A DNA stretch of 64,000 nt from Mesorhizobium onobrychidis (GTDB lineage: Bacteria; Pseudomonadota; Alphaproteobacteria; Rhizobiales; Rhizobiaceae), in contig NZ_CP062229.1 in the NCBI RefSeq assembly GCF_024707545.1, forward strand, positions 6,987,501 through 7,051,500. Reading direction: 5' to 3'. The notes beneath the pieces were generated by a model, which searched no databases, was not told where the DNA came from, and was given only the letters and a program-made list of their open reading frames with translations. The position numbers were made by a program, and so were the translations under genes. Positions 8,737 through 16,557 of the stretch are shown here, piece after piece (position 1 is the first letter of the stretch; every line of letters begins with the position of its first letter).

Positions 8737-9279
8737 TCTCGCGCTTATCGCTTTTTCGTGGAACGAGCAGCCTCGTCGGCAAGGACCCTCCCCGCTGACC
8801 GCGGGCTCAGCCATGGCCGCTGAGGCCGCTGCACTCTTTCGAGTGAACGTAAGGTCTTGTCGAGCGTAACCGACGATGCGGGCAGATGGATGCTCGCGGC
8901 AGTGACCCTTCCACACCGCAGGCCGAGCAGGTCAGGCCGCCGATTTGACCCGCCTGCGGGTACGTTGATCAGGGTTTTCGACCGGGCTCCCGCTGGAAGG
9001 CCGGGGTCGCCATGGACACCCACCCTCTGTGTCTCGGCCGCCTGTTGCAGCCGAGTTTTGGCCTCATTTCGGAGCGCCTTTACTCTGCGCGTTACGGGCC
9101 ATCTCGGACGAGCTAAACACCCGAGAGCGTGCCCGAAAGGCGTCGAGGCATCCCGATTGGCTCTGACGAGCTTTGCAAGATGTTCGCGAACGCAGGGACC
9201 TTTGTCCGCACATTCGACGGGTGACCGAAGGAGACTTCGGACTGATCGGCGCTTCTTCCTGATGGGTGCTCCTGCGGAA
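8737..9279. other. intergenic, nothing recognised
   Basis: About 540 bp without a supportable gene, RNA or repeat. Short frames on both strands have no coding character that I can identify. Confidence 0.4.
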
Positions 9280-9520
9280 CCAATCAGCGAGCCAAAAACA
9301 GCGGCAATGTCGTTTTCTCAAAGCTCCAGCTCGGCACGCCGTCGAAAAACCGCTCACGCAGCCGACGGCTGCCATAAGCACCCATGCAGAGGTGTCGGTC
9401 GCGCTGCGTCAGCACGGTGACCGCCGACTTGCCGGTGCTCTGAAGCAAGTCAACCGAGACCCGAGCACCGTGCCGAGTGAGATAGGCAGCGATGTCGGCT
9501 CCAGACTACGCGCCTTTGGC
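9280..9520 (-). pseudogene. fragment of a universal stress protein gene
   Basis: This stretch is clearly similar in nucleotides to 12405-12660, the 3' part of the intact UspA gene: both share a GCCAAAAACAGCGGCAATGT block, a CTCACGCAGCCGACGGC block and a GTGAGATAGGCAGCGATGTC block in the same order. Small indels break the frame and only the C-terminal third is present. Confidence 0.65.
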
Positions 9521-9714
9521 ATCTCGAATGTTCAGATGATTGGCCACCCAGTGGGCCGCCCAGTGCCACGCGCACTGCTCGGCGGAAAGGCGAAATGCAC
9601 GTGAAAGCATCCATTCCGGAAATGCATTTCATAACGGCAATCGATTACCGCCATGACTCGACGAGCGATATACGAAGGCCCTTCGTCGCGGGGTGGGTGC
9701 ATCGGGAAATTGCG

Positions 9715-10236
9715 ATGAAAAAGTTTATCCTGCAGCTAAAACAGTTTCTTAGGGGCCAACCAGCTTCCGAAACCATCGACAACGAGTGGCACGACGCAAG
9801 CTTGGGTCCTAATGGCGGCGACCGGATCGACGCTTGTCGCGGCGACAATCAATCTTTGGCCCGCGAGGGCGATCACCAACCCTACGGCGAGAAGGCTTGG
9901 GACGAACTCTCCGGTGACAGAGACCGCGACAAACCGCACATTTTTGGGGACGACAATGACAAGCTCTGCGGATCCGGCGAAGATGTCCTCTACGCTGCAG
10001 GCAGCAAGGATTATCTGACCGCGGGCGATGACTCACGGTTCCAGGATCCGATGAGCAGCTTCGACCCGAGGTTAGGGTGGCAGCCGCACATCATCGCGCT
10101 CGTCGATATCGAACGGGATACCTTCATCTTTCATACGGTGGGATACAATAGGGACGATTTTGGCGCGAACTCCGTCGACACCGCCAGCGTACTGTATGGC
10201 CCGGCGAGCTGGTTTTACAACCGCAAGCCTCATTAA
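9715..10236 (+). CDS. hypothetical protein with degenerate RTX-like glycine/aspartate repeats
   Basis: A 173-residue product with no assigned function. Residues 33-110 contain repeated G-D-rich stretches (GGDRIDACRGDN, FGDDNDKLCGSGEDVLYA, GSKDYLTAGDD), which resemble the calcium-binding nonapeptide repeats of RTX proteins, though irregular. The C-terminal third (PHIIALVDIERDTFIFHTVG) looks like a separate folded part. I start at MKKFILQLKQ; a frame open from 9595 would add 40 residues. There is no clear signal peptide, but RTX proteins are exported by type I systems without one. It may be a shortened relative of a larger secreted protein. Odd for its size, and probably in decay. Confidence 0.45.
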   Translation: MKKFILQLKQFLRGQPASETIDNEWHDASLGPNGGDRIDACRGDNQSLAREGDHQPYGEKAWDELSGDRDRDKPHIFGDDNDKLCGSGEDVLYAAGSKDYLTAGDDSRFQDPMSSFDPRLGWQPHIIALVDIERDTFIFHTVGYNRDDFGANSVDTASVLYGPASWFYNRKPH

Positions 10237-10241
10237 ACTAG

Positions 10242-10882
10242 TTAGCAGATCGCAAGATGCGCGCCTTGGACAGGTATTGCCGAAAGTTGTAGGTGTGCCA
10301 CCGCGCTTAGGTCTGCACGCGGGTTGGGCGACCGAGGCACCAAGGCTGCGCCCGTGAAAGGATCGGCGCCGCGCCGACGGGCTGCTTCGACATAGAGCTC
10401 AGCGTAGCGGTCGAAAGCCGGGCCGGGTGGATCGCACAACTGACTGCCGTAATCGATGTCCTCAGTAACGATAGCACCGCCTGGCAGGAGCCGCCTCCCA
10501 TGCCCGTTCGAGAATTCGCTCAGGATCTGCAAGATGCGTGAGCACGAAGCGGACGTAAACCAGCGCGGCTTTGTCCGCTGGCCAGGGATGGAGTATGTCC
10601 GCGTCTGCCGATCCCTCGCGCAGCGGCTTCTTCGCGCCAGCACTAGCTTGCTTTCGTCGAAGTCAATGCTGACGACGCGGCCATTAGTCCCGCCCCCCGC
10701 GCCAACTCGATGCTTACATTCCGCCCGCGCAGCCGGCGTCGATCACAGTGGAACCCGAAAGCGGCTTGAACCGATCGAGCACCGATTGCGTTGAAGGCCG
10801 CCAGCACGCGCGAAATGAGGGCAAGCGCGCCCGCCCCACTGCCAGCTTTGATGATGTAGGAGTGGAGGTCCCTTACTGCCAT
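10242..10882 (-). pseudogene. degraded SAM-dependent methyltransferase
   Basis: Read on the minus strand with frame changes: YIIKAGSGAGALALISRVL at the N-terminus, NVSIELARGAGL after the expected GxGxG motif, then LLPGGAIVTEDIDYGSQL and DRYAELYVEAARRRGADP. The order is that of class I methyltransferases of the UbiE/Methyltransf_11 type (motif I, post-I, LRPGGxxxxxD). At least two frameshifts and a damaged motif I make it non-functional. Confidence 0.6.
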
Positions 10883-11265
10883 AGTTTAGCGGCCTTCCTT
10901 GAATCATGATTGACGGTGCTCCTCGGGCACCCAAGACATTAACAGAAGCGGTTGCGGAGCTTCCGATGCGAGAGATCAATCCACCGCGCCGATTGCTCCG
11001 GTACGATGGACATTTGAACCGCGAAAAAGCAGCTCGATCGTGACATTGTTCTTGGATGCCTCCGACCTTGGCGGCAGCCACGAAACCACGTTGGAACGTT
11101 GTGCCCGGACCAGACAGTCGTCGCTGCGCGATTGGTTGAACTAAGAATCGTTAGCGACCCAGCCAGTTCTTGCGTGCATGTCGTTACCCAAAACCGCCTT
11201 GCACCCTCGGGTCACGCCCAGGGTCACGCCCAAGGGCAGGCTTTGGGCGACATGCATTGGCCCGG
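10883..11265. other. intergenic, nothing recognised
   Basis: About 380 bp between the methyltransferase remnant and the NolR-like gene. A short tandem GGTCACGCCCA repeat is present at about 11211-11231; no gene or RNA is supported. Confidence 0.4.
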
Positions 11266-11604
11266 TCAAGTCCCGGAGCGACGCAGGCGGTACGCCATCT
11301 GCGACAACTCACCTTCGCCGAAAATCCCGTCCAGCATGTTGAGAAGTTGGCGCACGGCATCGGATTTGCAGGAATAGTAGATCATCTGCCGGTCGCGCCG
11401 GGTCTCGACGAGATCGAGCGCCCGCAGTTTGGCCAGATGCTGTGACAGGGCGGATTGGCTGAGCAGGACCTTCTCGGCGATTGCGCCGACCGACATTTCA
11501 CCGTCAGCAAGATAGTTCATGATCAACAATCGTTTCTCGTTGCCCATCAGCGTCAGAAACGCAGCCGCTGATTCGGCATTGGCGATTAGCTTTTTCGAGA
11601 CCAT
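11266..11604 (-). CDS. ArsR-family winged-helix repressor, NolR-like
   Basis: DNA-binding regulator of the ArsR/SmtB fold. The 112-residue product contains LLIMNYLADGEMSVGAIAEK, then LLSQSALSQHLAKLRALDLV as the recognition helix (about residues 49-68), and a wing with RRDRQMIYY. These parts closely resemble NolR, the rhizobial repressor of nod genes, including SQSALSQHL. No metal-binding CXC of ArsR/SmtB is seen in the recognition helix. I choose the second ATG because GGGGGGATCG lies just before it; an ATG at 11631 would add nine residues. It stands alone among decayed genes. Whether it controls nod genes or a local target is unknown. Confidence 0.8.
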   Translation of the reverse strand: MVSKKLIANAESAAAFLTLMGNEKRLLIMNYLADGEMSVGAIAEKVLLSQSALSQHLAKLRALDLVETRRDRQMIYYSCKSDAVRQLLNMLDGIFGEGELSQMAYRLRRSGT

Positions 11605-11892
11605 CGATCCCCCCAATACTTTCCTGCTCATCGGACGCTATGGGGGCAATAGCGTCTGTTTTCGATAACCTCACTCGCGAGAGAGCGCTGGCGATTCAAC
11701 GCTACCGGGAATAGGTCCGATCACGACTGTCCACCGTAGGGCCTTTGCCTCGGGCGCCGGACAGCCGCGCACCACTGCGCACCCCAACCATGCCGGCGTG
11801 GCCGGAGACCAGACGCGTTTGCCCTCCAGCGAGATCATTATCTTTCATTTTAAACGAGCGTGATTCCGAAGCGTGACAATCGGTCTCGACCA

Positions 11893-12010
11893 TTAGACGA
11901 GCTCATCAAAAGTCGTCTTTGGCTTCCAACCGAGCTTGGTGGCCGCCGTAGCAGGCCTCGCCAATCGGCAGGTCCACCCCGGTCGGATGGAATCAACGCT
12001 TGTCTATCCG
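11893..12010 (-). pseudogene. C-terminal fragment of GDP-mannose 4,6-dehydratase (gmd/noeL type)
   Basis: The minus strand ends with KLGWKPKTTFDELV followed by a TAA stop, preceded after a one-base shift by FHPTGVDLPIG. This matches the C-terminus of GDP-mannose 4,6-dehydratase (YFRPTEVDLLxGDxxKAxxxLGWxPxTxFxELV). In rhizobia such a gene (noeL) supplies GDP-fucose for Nod factor decoration. Only the last 40 residues or so survive. Confidence 0.6.
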
Positions 12011-12410
12011 GATCAGCGCCTGGTTACTCCTGCGTTAGCGGCCTAGCTCGTATTTTCCCCCTTCCTGACGATCTCCCTCCCGACACGCCGCAAGGCAGCC
12101 TCGACAAAGTGCGGACCGAGTGCGTCTCGCGTTCGCGAGCACAATCGTCAGGCTCGTCATGCCGCAGGATGCGCCAGGAAAGCGAGCGGTTAGATTGAGT
12201 GGTGTACCCTGGGCATCAGAACTGGGAGGACTCCGTTCCACCTTCCGCCTTGCGCATGACTGGAGAGATTTCCGGTGGGCGTCGCCTCCCGAGCAACGCT
12301 TTTTCATGTTCGTTACTCTCCGTAAAATCGATTGTTCCGATGGAGCGCATCTACGGCTTGAATGCTGGCCATCACCGTAGAGCTTCGAACAGCATTGGTG
12401 CCGGAACCAG
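12011..12410. other. intergenic, nothing recognised
   Basis: About 400 bp downstream of the universal stress protein gene; no supportable coding sequence, RNA or repeat was found. Confidence 0.4.
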
Positions 12411-13298
12411 TCAGCGCGCCAAAAACAGCGGCAATGTCGGCTTCTCGAAAATCCATCTCGTGACGCCGCCAAACAGCCGCTCACGCAGCCGACGGCTTCC
12501 ATAAGCGCCCATGACTATCATTTCGGCAGACGTGTCTATGGCGTGCTGGGCAAGCACCGCGGCCACTGGTTTGCCCGCGCTGGGCAGCCGGTCAACCGAT
12601 ACCCGAGCACCATGCCGAGTGAGATAGGCAGCGATGTCGGCTCCAGGCTCGGCGCTGTTCGCGTTGTAGTTCGGCTTCGGATCGACCAGGGCGACACGAA
12701 CTTCCTGAGCAGCGCATAGGAGACCCAGCGCTTCCCGAACCGCGCGGGACGCCTCCAGTCGTGAATCCCAACCGACCAGGACGCGCCGTGGCCACAGCGT
12801 CGGCTCAGCGCCGTCCGGCACAATAAGCACCGGCTTTCCCGTATCGAACAAGCTGCCGTTGATGACAAGAGGTCCGACAATACTGTCGTTGAGAAGTGCG
12901 GGGCCGACAATTGTCAGGTCGGCGCAGAGCGCCCGCTGTCGCACAATCTCACCCACGCGGGTCGCATCGCAATAATCCGTATCGACGTCATAGGAAAGGC
13001 ACATGGCCCTCAGCAGTTTCTGGACATCCTGGGAGCGTTTTTCCTGTCTGGCCACGTCCTGTGTGAATCTGTCGATTTGCCGAAACCGATTGTTCAATTT
13101 GGCAATTGCCTGTCCACGTCCTGCAGGCCACTCGGGGACACCATCTCCAATCGGCAGAGGTGACATAACGAGCATCTGAGGCGGTGTAATCAGTACGGAA
13201 AGGTGCGCGCCGACTTCGACACATAAGGTGGCAGCAGTTCTGACGTCCTGATCGGAATGGTCAGCGTCGGTCACACAGAGTACGCTTTTAAAGCCCAT
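12411..13298 (-). CDS. universal stress protein (two UspA domains)
   Basis: Cytosolic stress protein of 295 residues, the length expected for a tandem Usp protein. The first domain begins MGFKSVLCVTDADHSDQDV; the second begins RRVLVGWDSRLEASRAVREA near residue 175 and ends with VMGAYGSRRLRERLFGGVT, which fits the ATP-binding G-2X-G-9X-G-(S/T) pattern. The first domain lacks that motif. I start at MGFKS because it aligns with family N-termini; a frame open from 13346 would add 16 residues. It is the last gene of the minus-strand run from nifH through the response regulator, 99 bp from the latter, and may be co-expressed with nif. A truncated relative lies at 9280-9520. Confidence 0.85.
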   Translation of the reverse strand: MGFKSVLCVTDADHSDQDVRTAATLCVEVGAHLSVLITPPQMLVMSPLPIGDGVPEWPAGRGQAIAKLNNRFRQIDRFTQDVARQEKRSQDVQKLLRAMCLSYDVDTDYCDATRVGEIVRQRALCADLTIVGPALLNDSIVGPLVINGSLFDTGKPVLIVPDGAEPTLWPRRVLVGWDSRLEASRAVREALGLLCAAQEVRVALVDPKPNYNANSAEPGADIAAYLTRHGARVSVDRLPSAGKPVAAVLAQHAIDTSAEMIVMGAYGSRRLRERLFGGVTRWIFEKPTLPLFLAR

Positions 13299-13397
13299 TT
13301 GCCTGCTTCTTCCTGAGTATTCGTTTAGGGGCGTTTCAGGCCGCAAGACCGGCTCACAGCCCGAGGGAAAGGGAGTGGCATCACACCCGGCCCTTGT

Positions 13398-14102
13398 TCA
13401 TTCGTCCGGCTTCTCGAGCGAGTAGCCGGCCGACCTGACGGTTCGAATCACGCTGCCGGGCGAAGCTGTCTTCAGGGCTTTTCTGATCCGGCTGATATGG
13501 ACATCGACGGTGCGTGCACCGACATGAATGTTGGGCGGCCAGGCCGCGCCGATAAGTTCGTCCCGGCGGAAGACCTTCCCGGGAGCTTCAATCATAAGCC
13601 GCAGCACGTTGAACTCGATGGGTCCGAGGTGGATGTCGTGGCCATTGCCGCGAACCCGGTGGGCGTCGAGCTTCATCTCGAGGCCGCCGCAGGTGAGCCA
13701 GCCGCCGTTTTCAAGACCATTTGCACCCCGCTTCGTCAGCGCCAGTCTCGTCCGTAGACAGTCGAGCAGCTTGGCCGGGGCGATCGGCCGCACAAAGCTC
13801 TCGTCAATGCCAGCCTTCAGAAGATCGAGGTGCTGGTTCTCGGCGCCGGGCGCGATCAGGGCAATAATGGGCAGCCCGCCGGTCCGGGGCTCCCGCTTGA
13901 GCCGGGCGCAGATCGCGGACCCGGTTATGCTCGCTGGCCCGCAGTCCAGCACCACGGCACAGAATTCCCGTTCGTCGGCCAATGCAAGCGCTTCCTTGGC
14001 GCCGCCTGCCGGCTCAGTGGCAAAGCCGTCCACCTCCAGTATGTGGCTGAGGAACAGATAGAACTCGGCATCTTGCGAACAGATCAGGACGAGTGGCTTC
14101 AT
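13398..14102 (-). CDS. OmpR/PhoB-type response regulator with atypical receiver
   Basis: Two-domain regulator of 234 residues: receiver (1-120) and winged-helix DNA-binding domain (about 135-234, with RTVDVHISRIRKAL as recognition helix and RTVRSAGYSL as wing). The phospho-acceptor aspartate is visible in CAVVLDCGPASITG, but the acidic pair near the N-terminus reads SQD and the conserved lysine before the C-terminal helix is replaced by arginine (FVRPIAPAKLL). Phosphorylation may therefore be weak or unnecessary. I start at MKPLVLICSQ; an upstream frame adds 25 unlikely residues. No histidine kinase is nearby. It lies between DUF269 and the universal stress protein gene on the same strand. 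Confidence 0.85.
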   Translation of the reverse strand: MKPLVLICSQDAEFYLFLSHILEVDGFATEPAGGAKEALALADEREFCAVVLDCGPASITGSAICARLKREPRTGGLPIIALIAPGAENQHLDLLKAGIDESFVRPIAPAKLLDCLRTRLALTKRGANGLENGGWLTCGGLEMKLDAHRVRGNGHDIHLGPIEFNVLRLMIEAPGKVFRRDELIGAAWPPNIHVGARTVDVHISRIRKALKTASPGSVIRTVRSAGYSLEKPDE

Positions 14103-14214
14103 CGACGCTACCCCAAGAGCCCCATCATCGGCCTGACCCCCCTCGGCTTGCCTGGGATGGCTATCGCGCCTGCTCAAGACCCGTCATGACCCCTTTGCTC
14201 GAAGATCCGCTTCA

Positions 14215-14694
14215 TCAAATCCTCGCCACTTCGGGATAGGTTTCGATGGCTGCGATTGCGTCGCCGACCAGTTTCGTGCCGGCCTCGGCGAGCTTACGGA
14301 GCGTCTCGAAGCCGAACCGGTGGACGTCGCGCAGCGTCTTCGACAGAGCGACCAACCGCCCCGCCGTGAAAAGCACGCGCCCAAAGCCTTCATGGCTCAG
14401 CTCCATCATCGGCGATGCCATCAGGCCGCAGCGCTCCTCGATCGCAAGCCCAACGGCGGTGTAAAACATATCCAGCCTCCACAGCACGTCCGGATCGGGA
14501 TCGCCGATGATTGGGATTGCACGGCGCTGGTCCTTAGTGATGATGAAGGCGGCCAGCAGCTCGGCGTCCGCTTTGCCTTCCCACGCCCCGTAGGAATCCT
14601 GAGCACGGATTAGCCGTACGAGGCATTTGAGGAACGGGTTGGCAAGTGCCACCTCGTCCTCAGCGACAGCAGGGCTAACCGCAGGGCCAGACAT
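14215..14694 (-). CDS. NifX-associated nitrogen fixation protein (DUF269)
   Basis: Intact 159-residue member of the family found directly after nifX, thought to take part in FeMo-cofactor synthesis or transfer; the biochemical role is not established. Recognisable parts include [20 protein letters not shown] and [20 protein letters not shown]. It starts 20 bp after the nifX stop and is probably translated from the nifH transcript. In many diazotrophs the next genes are DUF683 and fdxB; here these are 11.4 kb away beside a second, shortened DUF269 copy, so the operon has been split. Confidence 0.9.
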   Translation of the reverse strand: MSGPAVSPAVAEDEVALANPFLKCLVRLIRAQDSYGAWEGKADAELLAAFIITKDQRRAIPIIGDPDPDVLWRLDMFYTAVGLAIEERCGLMASPMMELSHEGFGRVLFTAGRLVALSKTLRDVHRFGFETLRKLAEAGTKLVGDAIAAIETYPEVARI

Positions 14695-14714
14695 TTCGCC
14701 TTCTCCTCATTCAG

Positions 14715-15158
14715 TCACTCGTCCTCGAAGGACCGCTTCTTCTCCGCGACGCCTGCCTCAGCCAGCACCTTGCGCAACCAAGGGGGAGGAGATGTCCTGA
14801 GCATCATCTGCGTGTGCAACAGCACCTGTTTGATGCTTTGAGGCTGCCGCACCTTGATCGGATGAATTTTTGCCGAAACAAGCTTGGCTGCCGAAGGTCC
14901 GCCAATCGCCAGGCAAAACAGGAGGTGGCAGCCCTTCAGCGCTTCCACCTTCGGTGTGATACGGTCATCGCCTTCGGCCCGGTGTTCCCCGCTTTCGTCC
15001 GAGACGTCGTCGAAGGCCACGGCTTCCACGAGTTTCCACTCCTCGCGCGTCACATCGTAGATGACAAAGCGCTTGGCCGACCCGAAATGCGCATTGAGCT
15101 CCTTCATGTCTTGGCTAGCGATAGCCACGCGCAAAGCGCCTGCTTCTCGTTCACGCAT
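14715..15158 (-). CDS. nifX: NifX, FeMo-cofactor precursor carrier
   Basis: Small carrier that holds NifB-cofactor or VK-cluster while it moves between NifB, NifEN and apo-nitrogenase. The 147-residue product includes MKELNAHFGSAKRFVIYDV, DVSDESGEHRAEGDDRI and LKGCHLLFCLAIGGPSAAKL, all typical. Homology to other NifX proteins extends upstream of the ATG used here (in-frame RRLSLVTAEVQGR), but the codon where a start would be expected reads GTA and no ATG, GTG or TTG is available. The first usable ATG is at 15158, overlapping the nifN stop by 8 bp. Either this shorter form is used or the start has mutated. Confidence 0.88.
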   Translation of the reverse strand: MREREAGALRVAIASQDMKELNAHFGSAKRFVIYDVTREEWKLVEAVAFDDVSDESGEHRAEGDDRITPKVEALKGCHLLFCLAIGGPSAAKLVSAKIHPIKVRQPQSIKQVLLHTQMMLRTSPPPWLRKVLAEAGVAEKKRSFEDE

Positions 15159-16557
15159 CCGACCTTGAACCTCGGCAGTGACGAGTGAGAGGCGACGAAC
15201 GGGGCCTACCTGGCGTTTCCCGCTTGCGGAATGGATCAAGTTCTTGCGGCGTCGGCGCATGCCGGTTGGCCTGGAAGATGTTCGAAACTTCGAAAACCAA
15301 ATCGCGGGTTCCCTGATAGAGGATGGTGAGCTTGTGCTGACTGCCGAGCCGGTCGAAGACCGGGAAGCCGACGCGCATGAGCGGAATGCCAAGGCGTTGC
15401 GACGCCTGACCTCCATGTGAATGGGTGACCAGAAGATCAGTGCCGACGGCCAGCGCTTCCAAATCGCCGAGATCGCCGACCTGAACCGACTCCGTCGGTA
15501 CCTTTTCCAGAATTTTCGACATATCGGTCGTGGTGACCGCCGCAGCGATTTGGGACCCCATATCCACGAAGAAGGTGGCGAACTGATAGAGTTGGTCTGG
15601 TTCTGCAGCGATCGCAATTTTCTTGCCTCCGAAATGGAAATGTCCGTCGAGCAACGCATCCTGCAATTGCGCCCGCCGACGGCACACGGCTGTCGGCACG
15701 GGCTCGCCAGAAATCGTGGAAAGCAGGGAAACGAACTGATCGGCGCCCTTCAATCCGGTCAGCGACTCCAACAGCACGTAAGGGACGCCGGTCACCTTAT
15801 TCAGCACCTCGGCCGGGCGGCGCATATGCTCGCCGATGGCGATGCAGTGCTCGACCGCGCCGAGCTCGCGGATATCCTCCACGCTCGTACCGCCATAGGT
15901 GGTCGTCACCCAGTGATCGGGCACAGTTCCGTCGAGCGAGCTTGAGACGTCCGGCAAAATCACCGGCTGCAGACCAAATCCTTCAACCATCTCACGCAAA
16001 TGTTCGATGTCAGCCACGGTGAGGTTCCAGCCAGGCAGGATCGCGATCTTCTTTGATTGCCGCGCCCGCTCGCCAGGCCGTGTAATGCCTTCGATCATCG
16101 CGGTGACAGCGTTGGCCCAGCCCTCTTCGAGGGCGCCGCTGAAATCCGGCGTGTTGGCCAGCACGATCTCAGTCCCGGCGAGTTCTTCCGCCCGTTTCAG
16201 CCTGATATCCGAAATGTCGCCTGCGGAATCCTCGCCACGGGTTTCCACCAGGGCCGTCGTGCAGACGCCGATCAGCTTTGGCTTCGTGCGAGTCTTGATA
16301 TTGAGGATCGCCTCTTCCAGATTGTCCGCCCCACCGAGGATGGTCGCCACTTCATCCATCGCGGTGGTCTGTAGGGAGATCGTTTCCTTGAAATGCCGCA
16401 CTAAGAGCACGAGCGCGAAGCTGGTGCAGCCCTGGCTGCCGTGGAGCAGCGGCACTGCGCCCTCGACCCCGAGAAAGGCCAAGGCGGCACCCAGCGGCTG
16501 TGATGATTTCAGTGGGTTAACCGAGGCTGACTTGGTCTGGGAAAGGATGCGGGTCAT
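15151..16557 (-). CDS. nifN: nitrogenase iron-molybdenum cofactor scaffold subunit NifN
   Basis: Beta subunit of the NifEN scaffold on which the FeMo-cofactor precursor is converted to mature cofactor. The 468-residue product resembles NifK, with CTSFALVLLVRHFKET in the P-cluster-like region and TTALVETRGEDSAGDI near residue 100. Its ATG overlaps the nifE stop (ATGA), so the two subunits are translation-coupled. The C-terminal 25 residues are arginine-rich and less family-like, and overlap the region coding the NifX N-terminus in another frame. Cytoplasmic; partner of NifE. Confidence 0.95.
   Translation of the reverse strand: MTRILSQTKSASVNPLKSSQPLGAALAFLGVEGAVPLLHGSQGCTSFALVLLVRHFKETISLQTTAMDEVATILGGADNLEEAILNIKTRTKPKLIGVCTTALVETRGEDSAGDISDIRLKRAEELAGTEIVLANTPDFSGALEEGWANAVTAMIEGITRPGERARQSKKIAILPGWNLTVADIEHLREMVEGFGLQPVILPDVSSSLDGTVPDHWVTTTYGGTSVEDIRELGAVEHCIAIGEHMRRPAEVLNKVTGVPYVLLESLTGLKGADQFVSLLSTISGEPVPTAVCRRRAQLQDALLDGHFHFGGKKIAIAAEPDQLYQFATFFVDMGSQIAAAVTTTDMSKILEKVPTESVQVGDLGDLEALAVGTDLLVTHSHGGQASQRLGIPLMRVGFPVFDRLGSQHKLTILYQGTRDLVFEVSNIFQANRHAPTPQELDPFRKRETPGRPRSSPLTRHCRGSRSDA

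Noticed and set aside
8860..8900. Minus-strand VGYARQDL resembling the start of serine recombinases
   Set aside because: The match is only a few residues; no further resolvase motifs follow.
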